64,000 nt of DNA from assembly GCA_018661705.1 (NCBI GenBank), contig JABJHR010000011.1, positions 124,001 through 188,000 on the forward strand, given 5' to 3'. Both the position numbers and the translations under genes were made by a program. This DNA is from Candidatus Woesearchaeota archaeon. Its GTDB lineage: Archaea > Nanobdellota > Nanobdellia > Woesearchaeales > DSVV01. The notes under the pieces were generated by a model. The model was not told the DNA's origin. It made no database searches and was given only the letters and a program-made list of their open reading frames with translations. Shown here piece after piece: positions 17,716-26,715 of this stretch (position 1 is the first letter of the stretch; the number at the start of each line of letters is the position of its first letter).

Positions 17716-20700
17716 TTAAGAATTATTTTTAGGATTTTTTCTAATAAGGTAAAGCAAAGTACCAAGAACAAATAACATTGCAATTAACCCAACAACGCCT
17801 TTCTTTCCTTTTCCAACAAATAATTTATTAAATGCTTTCCCTACAATATTCTTTTCTTCAGTTGCTTCTTCAGATTTTAATTGTTCGTCTTCTGAAATTA
17901 AAGAAGAAATTGATTCTTCATCTTGTTCAAATTCTTCTTCTGTTTCATCTTCAGCTTCAGTATTGCTTGAATATCCTTCCACTAATGCATCTGCTGCTGC
18001 TTTCTTTTCCTGTTCTTCCCATTTTTTCAAAATATCTTGTAAACTTTCTTCATCTGTTGCAGTTTCTTCTTCTGTTTCTGTTGTTGTGTCGTCAGAATCT
18101 CTGTTTGGACTGCCGCCACCAGTTGTTGGATTTGATGAAGAACTGGGCATATAAGTAGTATAATTACTAAAACTTGAAACATTTGCAATTAATGTTCCTG
18201 TTCCTGAACTATAACTTGTGATGTTACAAGTATTACCATCATCACACCTAACACCATTTCGATGTAATTCTGGTGTGCTTGCATGAGTTAAACCATAAAA
18301 AGTTATAGTAGAAGTTCCATTTAATTCTGGCATCGCATTATCATCTAACATACCAATAATATTATTTTCTAAGAAAACTGTTGATCCAACAGATAAGTTT
18401 AATCCAGTAGTTAAATTTCCTAGAGTCCAATTAATAGCCCCAAATTCATTACTAAAAATTAAAGTATTATTATTATCAGCATCGCTACCATCTAAAAGTG
18501 AACCCAATCCAGATGAGCCAGTGTTATTAGTCAATACATTATTCATAATTCCTCCACCTTTTGGTTCTAGTCCAATAAGATATGAAGATAAACCAGTAAT
18601 AACATTATCAAAAATTAAATTATCAGCACAATCTTCTACTTCAATACCATTAGCATCAGTACCAGTTGTATTAATAGTATTAACATTAACTATATTTCTA
18701 TCACCATTAAGATAAATTCCATAAGAATCAGTGCCTGATGTAGTTACAGTATTGTTAGATACATTATTATCAGTAGAATCAACAATAATACCAAAACTAT
18801 CAACACCAATAGTTGTTACAGTATTATTCTCAACCAAATTATTAGATCCTAACTCACCAATATTAATTCCAACACTATCAGCCCCAGTAGTTGTTACAGT
18901 ATTATTTTGAATGATTGAGTTACTTGTATTCTCAATATGAATTCCCTCAGTTTCATCACCACTAGAATTACCCTTAATTATAATACAATTTTTAACAGTT
19001 AGATTATTATAAGCAGTATTATTGACAGCAAAACCTATAAGTCCATTAGTAGAATAATTAATTGTAAAACCTGCACAATCCAAAACAAGATCATCTGCAC
19101 CAATGTTAAAACAAGTTTGAGTTGCATTTACATTTAAATTCATTGTTTGACTTGTTGTAATAGTACCACAAGAAACATCTGTGGTTACTGTTGTATAATT
19201 ACTAAAACCAATAATATCAGCTGTTAATGTTCCGCCACTATAACTTGTAATATTACAAGTTGTTTCATTATCACATCTTACACCATCCTTAAATAATTGA
19301 GGTTGAAGACTATAATTTAAACCATAAAAGGAAATATTTGCTGAAGTGTTAAGTTGATTTAGTGGTGTCGTAGCATTAAAACCAATTAGATTATTTGCGA
19401 TATACAAAGGCCCCTCAGGTGTTGAAACTGTTGGTGATGTTAAAGTTTGATCAATTGTTAAATTACTTTTATCCTCCCACATGATTTTACCATTTGCATT
19501 ACTATATACTAAAGTATTTGTTGCAGTATTATTTTGATCATCTATTGGAGATGTAGGTGTTCCTGAAAAATTATTATTAATTAAATACATTCCTGAAGCA
19601 CCCCCCTGAGCAATTTGAAGAGACCCTAAGAAAGTATTATTAGTAAAATTAAGATTCGTTTGTATAATATTTACTTGTAAGTTAGAAGAATAAATATTAT
19701 TCTCAAAATAACCATTAGTAACAGCCCCAAGTTGAGTTGTTCCAAAAAATTCATTATTACTAACATTAATATCTGAAACAGTTTCTAGCCTTAAACATGT
19801 AAGAGAAGGATGACAACTACTATAATTATTGTTAAAAATGGTTCCAGATGAAATTGAATCAAAAAAGTTTTCATGACTTGGGGGAATAAGGTCAGAATCT
19901 GTCACACCACTATTTGAGATTTGACAATTTGAAATATTAATATTTGCAGCATTAGAACCAAAACCATAATATAAGCCAGAATCATTAGATAATACCTTAG
20001 TATTATTTAAGAAAACATTAGTGTTTGCATTAATGCTAAAATTACTAGTACCATTCCCTGTAAGATTAAAAGTAATATTTGAATCATATGCATAAAAAGA
20101 TCCAAGAACAGCAATATTTAACATGTCAGCTATCTGCAGATCAACATTGTTAAGTGTTAAACTACCTAAAGCAGCTACTGCAAGAGATCTATTTCTAAAA
20201 GTAGTAATTTGTTCTAGGTCATCATAATCAGTTACTAATACTTTTTTATCTATCCATGGACCAGTTGTGTTAACAACTACCTCAATTTGAGTGCCTGTCG
20301 GACCTTGACTAGTATTAAAATAAACTGAAAAATTTTGTTGAAGATCTGGATCATAAACATTAGTTACTATCTCTCCACTTACAGTCACATTACCCCATGC
20401 TGATGCAGAATTATTCCAATATTGTATAACCATACCATTTGTAGGAGGAGGAACAATCCCAATTAAAAAATCAGAACCAACACCATCACTATTACATTTT
20501 CCAGGACCCGGAGAATCACAACCACTAGTATCACTATCATCCACCCAAATAAAATAAGCAAAAGAAGCATTATTTGAATTAGTAACCATTGCACTAATAG
20601 CATGGGATGATTCATTCATAGATATTACAAAAGTTTGACCAGGTACACCAGACAACCAATTATCCGTATATGAACTTGGTGTGCCTGCGTTTAAATCAGG

Positions 20701-20967
20701 CGTAGCTAAAGTAATTTCAGATTCATTATTAGATAAATTATAATGAGCAGTCGCGTCATCCTCAGTAAAAGTAATAACTTCTGTAACGGTGTCATCTTGA
20801 ACCAATAAAGGCCCAGTTACAATTATTGTTTCATCTTGACATAACATAGTACTATTAATAGTCCAACCACCACTAGTATAATTACCACCACAGATTGCAT
20901 AAACAGAAGAACTAAGCATAGCTATTGCTAAGATAAGAATTAAACTTATTAACACCTTTTTATTCAC
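17716..20967 (-). CDS. Secreted surface protein with beta-helix repeats and C-terminal membrane anchor
   Basis: 1,083 residues from a GTG preceded by GAGGTG. It has a signal peptide (MNKKVLISLILILAIAMLSS), an N-terminal domain opening with ICGGNYTSGGWTIN and LCQDETIIVTG like the start of the giant protein, then Asn/Thr-rich parallel beta-helix repeats (NNTVTTTGADSVGI-type, about 630-800). The GVRCDN/CNITSY-GG module recurs near 575 and 910. The tail is acidic with SLQDILKKWEEQ near 978, then IVGKAFNKLF, a TM segment from about 1057 and YLIRK. It is a clear paralogue of the 3,286-residue protein without the Cys-rich and calcium-type parts. A surface location is well supported; binding function is unknown. 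Confidence 0.88.
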   Translation of the reverse strand: MNKKVLISLILILAIAMLSSSVYAICGGNYTSGGWTINSTMLCQDETIIVTGPLLVQDDTVTEVITFTEDDATAHYNLSNNESEITLATPDLNAGTPSSYTDNWLSGVPGQTFVISMNESSHAISAMVTNSNNASFAYFIWVDDSDTSGCDSPGPGKCNSDGVGSDFLIGIVPPPTNGMVIQYWNNSASAWGNVTVSGEIVTNVYDPDLQQNFSVYFNTSQGPTGTQIEVVVNTTGPWIDKKVLVTDYDDLEQITTFRNRSLAVAALGSLTLNNVDLQIADMLNIAVLGSFYAYDSNITFNLTGNGTSNFSINANTNVFLNNTKVLSNDSGLYYGFGSNAANINISNCQISNSGVTDSDLIPPSHENFFDSISSGTIFNNNYSSCHPSLTCLRLETVSDINVSNNEFFGTTQLGAVTNGYFENNIYSSNLQVNIIQTNLNFTNNTFLGSLQIAQGGASGMYLINNNFSGTPTSPIDDQNNTATNTLVYSNANGKIMWEDKSNLTIDQTLTSPTVSTPEGPLYIANNLIGFNATTPLNQLNTSANISFYGLNYSLQPQLFKDGVRCDNETTCNITSYSGGTLTADIIGFSNYTTVTTDVSCGTITTSQTMNLNVNATQTCFNIGADDLVLDCAGFTINYSTNGLIGFAVNNTAYNNLTVKNCIIIKGNSSGDETEGIHIENTSNSIIQNNTVTTTGADSVGINIGELGSNNLVENNTVTTIGVDSFGIIVDSTDNNVSNNTVTTSGTDSYGIYLNGDRNIVNVNTINTTGTDANGIEVEDCADNLIFDNVITGLSSYLIGLEPKGGGIMNNVLTNNTGSSGLGSLLDGSDADNNNTLIFSNEFGAINWTLGNLTTGLNLSVGSTVFLENNIIGMLDDNAMPELNGTSTITFYGLTHASTPELHRNGVRCDDGNTCNITSYSSGTGTLIANVSSFSNYTTYMPSSSSNPTTGGGSPNRDSDDTTTETEEETATDEESLQDILKKWEEQEKKAAADALVEGYSSNTEAEDETEEEFEQDEESISSLISEDEQLKSEEATEEKNIVGKAFNKLFVGKGKKGVVGLIAMLFVLGTLLYLIRKNPKNNS

Positions 20968-21110
20968 TAAATTACACCTCTAGTAAAAATAAAGAAGGCA
21001 CAGGTTTAAATAATTATCGGTATAATTAATTATATAAGGATAAAAATAGATGCAATCGTTAATAGAAAATGATTAAATAGTAAAAAAAAGAGAAAGTAAA
21101 AATAAAAAAA

Positions 21111-22940
21111 TTAAATCCTTGAAACAACTGCTCCAAGGAAAAATACTAATCCCAGTAACAATACCATTCCACTAATTAACAAAGCGAGGTATGTATTAGT
21201 TTCAGTAAATTTTGGTTTAACTGTTACTGGAGTATCGTCCTCAAACTGAGGTTGAACTTCATTCATTACAACAACAACTTCTTCTGTGTCGTCTTGTACA
21301 ACTTTTGGAGTTGTTTGCGGCACATTGTAAGTTGGAACGTAAGTTGTGTTTGGTTCTGTATTTACAGGGGTATCACAGTATGAGTGATCATCTGGATCTA
21401 CAACACAGTTAATCTTTTTCTTAAGTTTCTTTACATCATCTTTCAAGTCTGAAACTTCATCCTTTAATGAATTTGAAACTTCGCCTTTAAAGACACTTAT
21501 TGCATCATAAAGATCATCAACATCCCCATAAAGATTCTTAAGATCATCTTTGATGTCATCAACTTCATCTTCGTCATCATCTTTTTCTGCGTCTTTCATG
21601 TCATCTTTGTAATCATTAAAATCGTCTGTATATTCATCAAATAAGTTTTCAAAATCATTAAGTTTTTCTTGTTCTGTTTTTTCTACTGGATCTTGAATTT
21701 CCGGATCTTGTACTGAACATGTAGTATCTGTTTCATCCTCAAGTACATTGATTACATAAAGTGATGTTTCAGAGACAAGGCCATATTCAATTTCTACGAT
21801 TGTTTCATATGCACCAACTGTTGTACATTGTGGAACTTGTAAAAACATTTCAGTTGTTTCTTGTTCATTTTCAAATGTAACAAATTCAACTGTTTCTAAT
21901 CCTAAGCCAGGAACTAAAGCAGTAACTTTTACATTTTCTAATCCTTGTAATTTGTTTAATTCCACCATAACTAATAAACTGTTACCAGCCTTAACTTCAT
22001 AGCTTGTGAATGTAATTGATTTAACTAAATTAACATTTACATTTGCAAGACATAGTTCAGAAGTTAATTCCATAACTGCTAGTTCTCCAATTTGAATATT
22101 AAGCTCTTCAAAAGTCTTAGCAAGTTCATCAAACTTCGCCGCCATTTCAGCGTCTCCTAGTTCAATTAATTCATCACGAATTTGCATAGAAGCACCTTGA
22201 CCTGCTGCGCCCATAAATCCTAAGCCAAAAACAGCAGCTCCTTTCATTTCATTAGCAGCTTCTTGACCTTCTTCACAATAAGTTGTTAAAATATTAGCCT
22301 TAGTTTCTTCAAGGTTTTCTGTCATAGCAACAGTCCAACCAAAAAGCTCATTATACTGTTCTTCATATGCACTTAGTTCGTTTTCATTAGCTTCTGGACA
22401 TGCTGTTTCCATTGTTGCTAAAATAATACTTGTTTCTGAGTTTAGATCATGCACATTATCTTCAAGTGGAGATAATTGAGATAAAATATCTTGCTTAACT
22501 TCAAACTCTCCACCAGGTTGAGGATCATATGCCTCTACTTTTGATAAAAGAGTTTCAACATCATTTTCTAAGTCTGAAACATCTTCATTTAATACATTAA
22601 GATCTTCAACTATTTTAACACATTCTGAGTCATCTGCAATATTTTCAATCTTTGTATTTAAAACACTTAATTCTTGATTAAATTCTTGATATTCTGATTC
22701 TAATTTACCATACATTGCTTGAAAAAAACCTAAATTACTTGGATATAAATCTTTAAGGTCAAAATTCGGAATCTGATCTTTGATTGATTCTATTTGAACA
22801 TCTTTTCCAAACTGTTTGATATTGTCAAATGCTTGATCATCAAACATTCCATCTGCTGAAGCAGCTGTGACTGTTAAAAGAATTACAACTACTAAAAACA
22901 TACTTTTAAACATTTTATTCAGATAATTCAGTATTTTCAT
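21111..22940 (-). CDS. Membrane-anchored coiled-coil envelope protein
   Basis: 609 residues. A signal peptide or TM segment covers about 11-30 (FKSMFLVVVILLTVTAASA). Residues 60-240 are acidic helices with several Cys. An Ig-like beta region follows near 310-410 (VKAGNSLLVMVELNKLQGLE, then ETIVEIEYG), then a repetitive Asp/Lys coiled coil (DEVDDIKDDLKNLYGDVDDL), a Thr/Pro/Val linker, and a C-terminal TM at about 585-607. That places most of the chain outside the membrane. A truncated relative lies at 16826. It is encoded upstream of, and on the same strand as, the beta-helix surface proteins, suggesting a shared envelope role. No known family name is claimed. Confidence 0.82.
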   Translation of the reverse strand: MKILNYLNKMFKSMFLVVVILLTVTAASADGMFDDQAFDNIKQFGKDVQIESIKDQIPNFDLKDLYPSNLGFFQAMYGKLESEYQEFNQELSVLNTKIENIADDSECVKIVEDLNVLNEDVSDLENDVETLLSKVEAYDPQPGGEFEVKQDILSQLSPLEDNVHDLNSETSIILATMETACPEANENELSAYEEQYNELFGWTVAMTENLEETKANILTTYCEEGQEAANEMKGAAVFGLGFMGAAGQGASMQIRDELIELGDAEMAAKFDELAKTFEELNIQIGELAVMELTSELCLANVNVNLVKSITFTSYEVKAGNSLLVMVELNKLQGLENVKVTALVPGLGLETVEFVTFENEQETTEMFLQVPQCTTVGAYETIVEIEYGLVSETSLYVINVLEDETDTTCSVQDPEIQDPVEKTEQEKLNDFENLFDEYTDDFNDYKDDMKDAEKDDDEDEVDDIKDDLKNLYGDVDDLYDAISVFKGEVSNSLKDEVSDLKDDVKKLKKKINCVVDPDDHSYCDTPVNTEPNTTYVPTYNVPQTTPKVVQDDTEEVVVVMNEVQPQFEDDTPVTVKPKFTETNTYLALLISGMVLLLGLVFFLGAVVSRI

Positions 22941-23118
22941 TTTATTTTACCCCGCTTTTATTCTAAGATCGTAAGATTGGCAAAATTACCAACATAGAGT
23001 GATAAAAACTAGCAAGTATTTAAATGTTTCGCTTTTCACCACCAACAAAAGGTAACAACTAGTTTTGTAAAGTAGAAATAAGGCCATAAAGAGCTTAATT
23101 TGGCAGAAAAAGAGCAAT

Positions 23119-23556
23119 TTAACGTTTTTTAAACAGATATACAATAAGAATAATTACACATAAAGAAACCACTGCATCCGCAACATTGAAAACTGGCCAA
23201 ATTCTGAAATCTAGAAAGTCTATAACATGGCCATGCACAATCCGATCTATTAAATTACCTATCGCAGCACCAATTATCAAGGCAAATACTAAAGATTCCC
23301 GGTTATCAAATTGGTCATAGAAAAACAATAACAAACCCAATATTATCAGTATAAACCATATGAAAAAGGCATTTGCACCCTGTATTAATCCAAAAAACGT
23401 GCCTGTATTAGATACATAGGTTAAATGAAAAATTTTAGGTATAATTTGAATAGATTGATTAGGTTGCATGAAGGAAATTACCAAGAATTTAGTAAGTTGA
23501 TCCAACATAATTACAATAATTGGTAAGAAAAGTAAATATTTGAAGTTTTGTTTCAT
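23119..23556 (-). CDS. lspA: Lipoprotein signal peptidase (signal peptidase II)
   Basis: LspA is an aspartic protease in the membrane that cleaves prolipoprotein signal peptides before the lipid-modified Cys. The 145-residue length and four TM segments fit. Key motifs: DQLTKFLV at 19-26, GAAIGNLIDRIVHGHVIDF with Asp113, and FNVADA with Asp127, the two catalytic aspartates. It is a bacterial enzyme not usual in archaea, so acquisition by transfer is likely. The surface proteins in this window have no lipobox (no L-x-x-C before the mature end), so its substrates lie elsewhere. A CATATAAATC box about 28 bases upstream suggests leaderless expression. Confidence 0.92.
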   Translation of the reverse strand: MKQNFKYLLFLPIIVIMLDQLTKFLVISFMQPNQSIQIIPKIFHLTYVSNTGTFFGLIQGANAFFIWFILIILGLLLFFYDQFDNRESLVFALIIGAAIGNLIDRIVHGHVIDFLDFRIWPVFNVADAVVSLCVIILIVYLFKKR

Positions 23557-23639
23557 AATCTAGGTTATTTCTTTGAAGATTTATATGTTTATTTATATTA
23601 ATAGTGTTGATTTAATAAATATTAAATTTAAAAAATCCC

Positions 23640-23784
23640 AGTGAAAAAATAGCATCCGCAATTTTTTAAGAGCACCATAATTTAGATTTTAGTACAAAAA
23701 ACAACAATCTGGCCAGGCGAACCGAAGGTGTATGGATTTTTTGAACATAGTGAAAAAAAGTCCGTCTGTGCCATAATTGTTGTT
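23640..23784 (+). ncRNA. Candidate structured small RNA, copy 2 of 3
   Basis: Hairpin 1 is GTGAA/TCCGC-like (23641-23659; one mismatch) with loop AAATAGCA. Hairpin 2 pairs AATT with AATT and has AAGAG in its loop. A long arm follows: AACAACAAT (23700-23708) pairs with ATTGTTGTT (23776-23784), then GGC+CAGGCG (23711-23719) pairs with CGTCTG-T-GCC (23763-23772). The inner arm bases GGCCAGGCGA and GTCCGTCTGTGCC are identical in copy 3, while the outer stem and apical loop differ. An AT-rich tract (TTAAATTTA) about 20 bases upstream could be a promoter. It lies between divergent genes and is in plus orientation like the others. Confidence 0.55.
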
Positions 23785-23849
23785 GCTTATTACATAGTTT
23801 ACATTAACAAATCAAAAATTATATAATAACCAAAAAAAAGAAAATAACC

Positions 23850-24020
23850 ATGGAATGCCCAAAATGCAAAAAACAAGCAAAAATAGTAGAATATAGAGGC
23901 ACTAAAGTTAAAGTTTGTAGCTGTGGCTATGATGAAAGAGATGTTCTTGACCAAGAAGTTAGTGAGAAAAGTAATCAAAAAGCAAAAGGAGAATATTGTA
24001 AATATAAGAGCAGACTATGA
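23850..24020 (+). CDS. Small zinc-ribbon protein
   Basis: 56 residues (MECPKCKKQAKIVEYRGTKV, then CSCGYDERD). CPKC and CSC form a single zinc-ribbon-like site, and a lone Cys lies near the C-terminus. The tail is basic. TTATATAA at 23819-23826 lies about 27 bases before the ATG, typical of a leaderless archaeal start. It may bind nucleic acid or act as a transcription-related ribbon, but no family is recognised. The frame is closed by a stop at 24018-24020. Confidence 0.65.
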   Translation: MECPKCKKQAKIVEYRGTKVKVCSCGYDERDVLDQEVSEKSNQKAKGEYCKYKSRL

Positions 24021-24179
24021 ACTAATTTTGAAATGTGTCATTTTCTTATTTCTACCATAATTTTAGTCAACAGGTTTATATAATCTGTTTACTTAATATT
24101 ACCCAGGGATAAAAGTAGATATTGCTATAACTTTCTGTTACAACAACAAGTCCAACTAATCAGAAGTGCAGGTGTAAAA

Positions 24180-25121
24180 ATGGCAAAAGATGATGAAAAA
24201 GGACCCATAAGATTAATTCCAAGGATGTCAATGAACACAATAGGTGGGATTACACACGATAGTGGCGTTGTTATGATTTTACCAATCGCACCAGAACAAA
24301 GAAAAGAACTTGAAGAAAAACTAGCGTGGGGACCAAAGAGAGAAAGAGAAGAGATTCTTGAAGAAGTAAAAGCAACACCTGAAGAAAAAGCAGCTATGAA
24401 AAAGGATTTTCTTGAAAAAGAAGTTGTAAAAGCTTATCAAGGAATGCTTAAACACTATGATGATAGAATAAAAGCAAGAGAAAAAGGAGAAACAACACAA
24501 CCATTATCAGATATTTGGAATGACCAAGCAAAAGAAGGTTTTTCTAAAGATGATAAAATAATGGTCAAATATAAAAAACGTAAAAGAAGACCGTTTAAAT
24601 GGAAAACTACTTTCTTAAGTCCTTCTGTTTTAGAAGACATGGCCAATGCAAAGAAAAAGTTAGGAACAGATTTTAGTTTAGGAATTAGAGAAACAGATGA
24701 AGCAAAATATTATGCTTTAATTGATCTTGGAATGAAAGCAATAAAAACATACATGTCCGATGAATCTTTACGAACACTAAAAGATAAAACAGAAAGAGAA
24801 GAAGCTAAATTTATGATTGCACACACTTATTTTGCAATGTATGTCTTAGATGAACATATGAAAAAAGAATATTATGAAGTATTTGCACAGATAGCTAAAC
24901 ATGGAAGAAACTCCAGACACAAAGAAACACGAGACCTTGCAAAAGATGTGGGAGAATTAAGAAGAGTATATGCAATTTCATTTAAACAAGGTTATGGACA
25001 ACAGTATATTAGACGTTCAAGTAAAATCCTAGAAGAAATGAGAAAAACACAAGGAGAAAGAATGGAAGAATTAACAGGAGAAGTTTACAGAGAAGAAAAA
25101 AGAACTACAACAGAAAAGTAA
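24180..25121 (+). CDS. Uncharacterised cytoplasmic helical protein
   Basis: 313 residues, charged and helix-rich, without signal peptide or TM segment. The N-terminus (PIRLIPRMSMNTIGGITHDS) is followed by an EL-E-KLAWGPKREREEI helix, a basic KYKKRKRRPFKWKTTF patch near 137-152, and a C-terminal helical region (MIAHTYFAMYVLDEHMKKEY) that looks like a helical-repeat core. An AGGTG site sits before the ATG, with TTTATATAAT at about 24072-24081. No family recognised. A repeat element follows directly. Confidence 0.65.
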   Translation: MAKDDEKGPIRLIPRMSMNTIGGITHDSGVVMILPIAPEQRKELEEKLAWGPKREREEILEEVKATPEEKAAMKKDFLEKEVVKAYQGMLKHYDDRIKAREKGETTQPLSDIWNDQAKEGFSKDDKIMVKYKKRKRRPFKWKTTFLSPSVLEDMANAKKKLGTDFSLGIRETDEAKYYALIDLGMKAIKTYMSDESLRTLKDKTEREEAKFMIAHTYFAMYVLDEHMKKEYYEVFAQIAKHGRNSRHKETRDLAKDVGELRRVYAISFKQGYGQQYIRRSSKILEEMRKTQGERMEELTGEVYREEKRTTTEK

Positions 25122-25124
25122 AAT

Positions 25125-25285
25125 GGTTTTAAGTAATGAGTCTTGAGTTCTGAGTGAGTTATCAGTAAGTAGTTATGAGCATGACTATATTTTCTCAATA
25201 CTAGTTTCCCCAGAACCAACCCATTACCCACAACTCAAAACCCATAACCTTTATCTTATTACTTCTAACTTAGAACTACTTACTA
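25125..25285. repeat. Inverted AGTNNTG heptamer repeat, copy A
   Basis: The left arm is C-poor and built of heptamers such as AGTAATG AGTCTTG AGTTCTG. The right arm is G-poor, and its complement reads GGTTATG GGTTTTG AGTTGTG GGTAATG. The arms can fold on each other in several registers. Related elements lie at 27755, 30683 and 54463. It fills the gap between two convergent genes. Confidence 0.6.
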
Positions 25286-25288
25286 TTT

Positions 25289-25759
25289 TTACCAGCGCTT
25301 ATGCCGAATTTCTCTTTCTAAAGTTGCAAGACGTTGATTCATGGCATCAATACCTGCTTTAAGTGCATCTAATTTTGCAGAAATTACTTCAAATTCTTTT
25401 TTAGTAGAATAATTTTGTGAACCAAAACCACCTTCTTGAGGTTGAACTAAAGTTGGTTTTTCATAATGATGAAAACCTTGCTGAGGAGATTGTTGAAAAG
25501 ATTGAGGAGATGATTGAGGAGATTGTTGTTGATGTTGCATAGGCTCTTGAGGTTGATTAAATGCTTGTGGGTTGTCTCCAAAACTATCATGTTGCATCCC
25601 AGTATTACTTCCTTGCAAACCTAAGTCATCATGTCCAACACCAGGATCTGTACCATGTGACATACCTGGATCACCCGAAGCATGATCTAGTCCAAGATTA
25701 CCACTACCCTCAAAAGAATCTTTCTGTTTCCAAAACATTACCTTATCTAATATTCCCAT
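25289..25759 (-). CDS. MGILDK-type protein with Gln/Pro-rich linker and C-terminal coiled coil
   Basis: 156 residues from ATG 25759, chosen for the GGGTG ribosome binding site before it; a longer frame upstream looks non-coding. The N-terminus MGILDKVMFWKQKDSF resembles a short motif I have seen at the start of DPANN proteins. Residues 20-75 are Gly/Asp/His rich and 75-115 Gln/Pro/Ser rich (low complexity). The C-terminus EVISAKLDALKAGIDAMNQR is a heptad coiled coil ending HKRW. This suggests a small oligomerising adaptor; the function is unknown. Confidence 0.7.
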   Translation of the reverse strand: MGILDKVMFWKQKDSFEGSGNLGLDHASGDPGMSHGTDPGVGHDDLGLQGSNTGMQHDSFGDNPQAFNQPQEPMQHQQQSPQSSPQSFQQSPQQGFHHYEKPTLVQPQEGGFGSQNYSTKKEFEVISAKLDALKAGIDAMNQRLATLEREIRHKRW

Positions 25760-25871
25760 TTTACACCCTTCTGTGGCTATTTGGTTAATTATGTATTTAA
25801 TATTGTGTATTAACTTAAGAGTGAAATTATGAATCAGGATAATAGAACCAAAAAGTTTTGAAGGAAACTTC

Positions 25872-25936
25872 AAACCTTTTCGTCTTTATTACATAAATCC
25901 GAAAGGTTTAAATATTACTTAGTCTTACTTAGTCTT
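25872..25936 (+). promoter_or_regulatory. Promoter and likely operator of the RHH gene
   Basis: An inverted repeat AAACCTTTTCG (25872-25882) and CGAAAGGTTT (25900-25909) overlaps the start of a GGTTTAAATATT TATA-like box. The decamer ACTTAGTCTT is then repeated in tandem (25917-25926, 25927-25936), directly abutting the ATG at 25937. Tandem 10-bp repeats fit one-per-turn binding by ribbon-helix-helix dimers, so autoregulation is plausible. Confidence 0.5.
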
Positions 25937-26200
25937 ATGGAATCAATAACAATAAAAGTTGAGGAAAGGTTTGCTAAGCAAATAGAAAAAGCAATGAAAC
26001 CAAACTACAGCACCAAAACAGAATTTATTAGAGAAGCCATTAGGGATAAATTAATGTTTATTAAAAGACATGAAATTGATGAAAAAATTCTGAAGAATTT
26101 TGGAAAATCTCCGGTAAAAACCCCTTTATGGAAAGATAGAGTAATAAGAGAGCAAGTTTTCAAAGAATTTATCAAAAAAAAAGGATGGGACTTAGATTAA
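25937..26200 (+). CDS. Ribbon-helix-helix (CopG-like) DNA-binding protein, probable antitoxin
   Basis: 87 residues. Residues 1-45 form the RHH fold: a beta strand (SITIKVEERFAKQIEKAM) then KTEFIREAIRDKLM. The C-terminal part (KTPLWKDRVIREQVF) would contact a toxin or partner. Its 3' end overlaps by nine bases the 3' end of a PIN-domain gene on the other strand. RHH proteins commonly neutralise and co-regulate PIN toxins, but they are usually in one operon with it, whereas here the two converge. The tandem decamer before the ATG is a candidate self-operator. Confidence 0.75.
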   Translation: MESITIKVEERFAKQIEKAMKPNYSTKTEFIREAIRDKLMFIKRHEIDEKILKNFGKSPVKTPLWKDRVIREQVFKEFIKKKGWDLD

Positions 26201-26605
26201 ATCTTCTGGTTTTTTAACTTCAATAATTTCAGAGACATGATTAAAATGTTGATCTCTTGTTACTAAAATAGCATTATGTTCTAATGCCAAGACAAAGTGT
26301 AAGGCATCTTGTTTTGGAATCAAATATTTTTTAGCACATGATTTTGCCAAAGTATGATGTCTCGTCGAAGATTTAATTTTAAACAGATTATTTTTATAAG
26401 GTTCAAAAAGTTTCTTTATTTCTTCTTTTGACAAAAACAGAGACAATTCATATAAAAGAAAATCTGAAATAATTATTAAATCAAAATCTTGAATTATTTT
26501 ATTTAATAAAAATAAGGACCATTCCCCTAAAGGCCTAAATCTATCTGTTCTGTTCTCATAATAATCCCTCCAAATGCAAGTATCAATGTAATATTTTGTT
26601 TTCAT
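26192..26605 (-). CDS. PIN-domain ribonuclease, VapC-like
   Basis: 137 residues. The PIN acidic set is visible: Asp8 in YYIDTCIW, Glu53 in LLYELSL, Asp100 in PKQDALHF and Asp118 in VTRDQHF, so a metal-dependent RNase active site is intact. It converges with the RHH gene and may be its toxin partner. A TATA-like AATATATTAAC lies about 27 bases upstream of the ATG. Convergent rather than operonic order means antisense transcription across the overlap could add a layer of control (inference). It could also be a stand-alone RNA-processing PIN protein. Confidence 0.78.
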   Translation of the reverse strand: MKTKYYIDTCIWRDYYENRTDRFRPLGEWSLFLLNKIIQDFDLIIISDFLLYELSLFLSKEEIKKLFEPYKNNLFKIKSSTRHHTLAKSCAKKYLIPKQDALHFVLALEHNAILVTRDQHFNHVSEIIEVKKPEDLI

Positions 26606-26715
26606 AGAAATAGTAAAGAGAATGTTGTTAATATATTTGATTGTTAGTTTTTTGAAGGATTTCCGACGAGAATCGGAAGATTTACGTCATCAAAACGGAA
26701 AAGTTAGGGGACAGA

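Noticed and set aside
17832-18158. Leu/Gln-rich plus-strand ORF opposite the acidic tail of the 1,083-residue protein
   Set aside because: It mirrors the Glu/Ser codon repeats of the real gene; no independent signal.
23700-23784. Integron attC site or SRP RNA as explanation of the RNA element
   Set aside because: No GTTRRRY-type crossover ends or integrase; no GGAA-tetraloop/GGAG SRP helix-8 core. The resemblance to CAGG is superficial.
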